Positions 62,769 through 64,000 of a stretch of 64,000 nt of DNA are shown here, piece after piece. The position numbers and the translations under genes are program-made. Under the pieces are notes generated by a model, which saw only the letters and a list, made by a program, of their open reading frames with translations, was not told the origin of the DNA and searched no databases. Source of the DNA: Candidatus Bathyarchaeota archaeon (GTDB taxonomy: Archaea > Thermoproteota > Bathyarchaeia > TCS64); contig WJJC01000066.1 of the NCBI GenBank assembly GCA_014729945.1, positions 5,881 to 69,880 of the forward strand. The letters are read 5' to 3'. Position 1 is the first letter of the stretch. Every line of letters begins with the position of its first letter.

Positions 62769-63557
62769 ATGGATCGTAGAAAAGCGATAAGCATAATACT
62801 CATCGGATTCCTCGCCATCTATGGTTCCAGAAAAATATTAGATCAACCAGAAATAGAACCCGGTTACAACTATCGAGTTGTAAACAAGTATCCACATGAT
62901 TCGGATGCCTTCACACAAGGATTAGTCTATTACGAAGACAGATTATACGAGGGAACAGGCCTCTACGGTGAATCCAGTCTCAGGGTAACTGAACTGGAAA
63001 CCGGTGAGATAATCCATAGCATTAATCTGGACTCTGATTATTTCGGTGAAGGCATAGCTATACTGGATGAGACTCTTTACCAGTTAACCTGGAAGAAAGG
63101 GGTTGGTTGGATCTATGATCTCGATCTAAACCCAATCGGAAACTGGATTCTAATTGGTGAAGGTTGGGGTCTCACCTCCAATAACACTCATCTCATAATG
63201 AGTAATGGTACGTCAACGTTAAGCATCATTGACCCCCAGACCATGGAGATCACAGACACCGTTGAGGTGACTGATGGAGCTCAGAAAATAGATCGAATAA
63301 ATGAATTAGAGTACATTGATGGTCTTATTTACGCTAATATCTGGCAGACTAACAGGATCGCCGTAATTGAACCTGAAACAGGTACAGTAGTTTCATGGAT
63401 TGATCTCAAAGGTATAGTAGATCAATTAGACCACCAGGACGGAATAGATGTATTAAATGGAATCGCCTATGACTCTGAAGCCAAGCGCATCTTTGTTACC
63501 GGTAAGCTCTGGCCCAACCTATTTGAGATAGAACTAGTTCCAGCTTCTACCCACTAG
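62769..63557 (+). CDS. Glutaminyl-peptide cyclotransferase (glutamine cyclotransferase), membrane-anchored
   Basis: 262 residues. One N-terminal helix (about 6-22) anchors or exports it. The beta-propeller family pattern is clear: FTQGLVYYEDRLYEGTGLYGESSLRV, QLTWKKGVGWIYD, WGLTSNNTHLIMSNGTSTL, INELEYIDGLIYANIWQTNRIAVI, LNGIAYDSEAKRIFVTGKLWPNLFE. Converts N-terminal Gln to pyroglutamate on exported peptides. Confidence 0.92.
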   Translation: MDRRKAISIILIGFLAIYGSRKILDQPEIEPGYNYRVVNKYPHDSDAFTQGLVYYEDRLYEGTGLYGESSLRVTELETGEIIHSINLDSDYFGEGIAILDETLYQLTWKKGVGWIYDLDLNPIGNWILIGEGWGLTSNNTHLIMSNGTSTLSIIDPQTMEITDTVEVTDGAQKIDRINELEYIDGLIYANIWQTNRIAVIEPETGTVVSWIDLKGIVDQLDHQDGIDVLNGIAYDSEAKRIFVTGKLWPNLFEIELVPASTH

Positions 63558-63666
63558 CATTATCCAATTCTCTAGACTGAATGAGAACCTGAGCCAACAT
63601 TATCAATATAACAGCAGATAAACCAGCCAACAAAGTTTCAAGCACTAAATCTATCGTATTCATCAT
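63547..63666 (-). CDS. 39-residue single-helix membrane protein
   Basis: MMNTIDLVLETLLAGLSAVI... has one hydrophobic helix and a polar tail ending in NASG. GGAGTGA lies 4-7 nt before two tandem ATGs (63666, 63663), a strong ribosome site, so the gene is probably real though short. Its 3' end overlaps the cyclotransferase by 11 bp. Possibly the small subunit of a membrane complex encoded to the right. Confidence 0.55.
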   Translation of the reverse strand: MMNTIDLVLETLLAGLSAVILIMLAQVLIQSRELDNASG

Positions 63667-63828
63667 ATTCACTCCACAATCAGGACTTATCACCTAAAAC
63701 ACTACAGAATAGAACATTTATTCAAGAAATTAGAACAGGTAACAAGCACCCAAAAGCGTCAGCGGTACGGGGAAGATGTTCAAGATAAGGATCTCTGCAC
63801 ATCAGCAACCCTCAATTTTTCCAGTTGA

Positions 63829-64000
63829 TTACTTCTTTGAAGCCAGATAGATTGAGTATACAATTAGAAGACTCCCTATGGCAATCAATGTAATTGCTTT
63901 ATTTGTAAAGACTTCAGGGTTCTCAGCTAATGGCACACAATCCGCTATACGCCCATCATCAGGGTATCCATGGCTCTCCCAGTAACCCTTATGGTCATAA
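63829..64000 (-). CDS. Membrane-anchored surface protein, C-terminal end (5' part outside window)
   Basis: The last 56 codons run off the right edge: an extracellular-type polar stretch with HGYPDDGRIADCVPLAENPE, then one hydrophobic helix (ITLIAIGSLLIVYSIYLA) and a short basic tail SKK. This is the topology of a C-terminally anchored surface protein. Family unknown. Confidence 0.6.
   Translation of the reverse strand, partial: YDHKGYWESHGYPDDGRIADCVPLAENPEVFTNKAITLIAIGSLLIVYSIYLASKK

Noticed and set aside
63667..63828. Short hydrophobic peptide frame (LNIFPVPLTLLGACYLF) on the minus strand
   Set aside because: An in-frame stop leaves only a TTG start and about 16 codons; not enough support.
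1..64000. CRISPR arrays, insertion sequences, rRNA, replication origin
   Set aside because: No regularly spaced repeats, transposase motif, rRNA-like sequence or origin-type repeat cluster was seen.

Overview
The window is archaeal chromosomal DNA. TATA-like boxes sit about 26 bp upstream of many starts, so many transcripts look leaderless, while internal operon genes more often carry GGAGG-type ribosome sites. The gene content agrees: an ATPase-type HypB, DUF47/NptA phosphate genes, COG1340 coiled-coil and DUF211 proteins, an RNase J-like nuclease, NikR, TupABC and a short SMC-family ATPase. Lineage cannot be fixed from the sequence; an anaerobic or microaerobic archaeon using nickel enzymes and tungsten or molybdenum fits. 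No transposase, CRISPR array or rRNA was seen.

Layout. 0-6.3 kb: an adenylate-forming enzyme (cut by the left edge), a 2-hydroxyacid dehydrogenase, tRNA-Val, a CopB-type copper ATPase, a class IV aminotransferase and a dipeptidase. 6.5-9.9 kb: a tight three-gene operon encoding a short Smc5/6-like ATPase, a ScpA-like kleisin and a tandem winged-helix (kite-like) protein; this is the best candidate for an under-described system. 9.9-17 kb: V4R and cupin proteins, a C2H2 zinc finger, tRNA-Thr, a flavoprotein, a coiled-coil protein, a deiminase and a frameshifted LivH-like permease. 17-19.7 kb: an NptA-DUF47-DUF47 phosphate operon. 19.8-22.6 kb: a regulator/membrane-protein pair and an MFS transporter. 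22.6-25 kb: a nickel locus with hypA-hypB(ATPase) divergent from cooC-nikR and palindromes between them. 25-28.3 kb: DUF1893, MFS and HD-domain genes, tRNA-Ser and a decayed VapBC pair. 28.3-32.7 kb: a PadR-controlled heterodimeric ABC exporter with a tandem palindromic operator at its predicted transcription start.

32.8-44.8 kb: a serine hydrolase, a VIT1-family transporter with a tiny coupled membrane protein, TauE/DUF1634, paired PhoU-TrkA_C proteins near an SLC41/MgtE transporter, a PAS protein, DUF2254, DUF211 and an Hrq1/MrfA-like helicase. 44.8-46.1 kb is a gene graveyard holding amidase, type III Mod methylase and DUF4143 ATPase fragments. 46.1-54.9 kb: a DUF45 peptidase, an RNase J-like enzyme, small flavin proteins, a 1129-residue PAS/GAF histidine kinase and an M20 amidohydrolase. 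55-58.6 kb: tungstate transporter TupABC with a coupled MscS channel. 58.7-64 kb: small unknown genes, a ribbon-helix-helix gene with no standard start codon, a MoaD pair, an antiporter fragment, a ten-helix-type exporter read through an in-frame UGA at a Cys position (possible selenocysteine), glutamine cyclotransferase and a gene cut by the right edge.

At least five reading frames are interrupted by single indels and two lack a usual start, so either decay or assembly error must be kept in mind.
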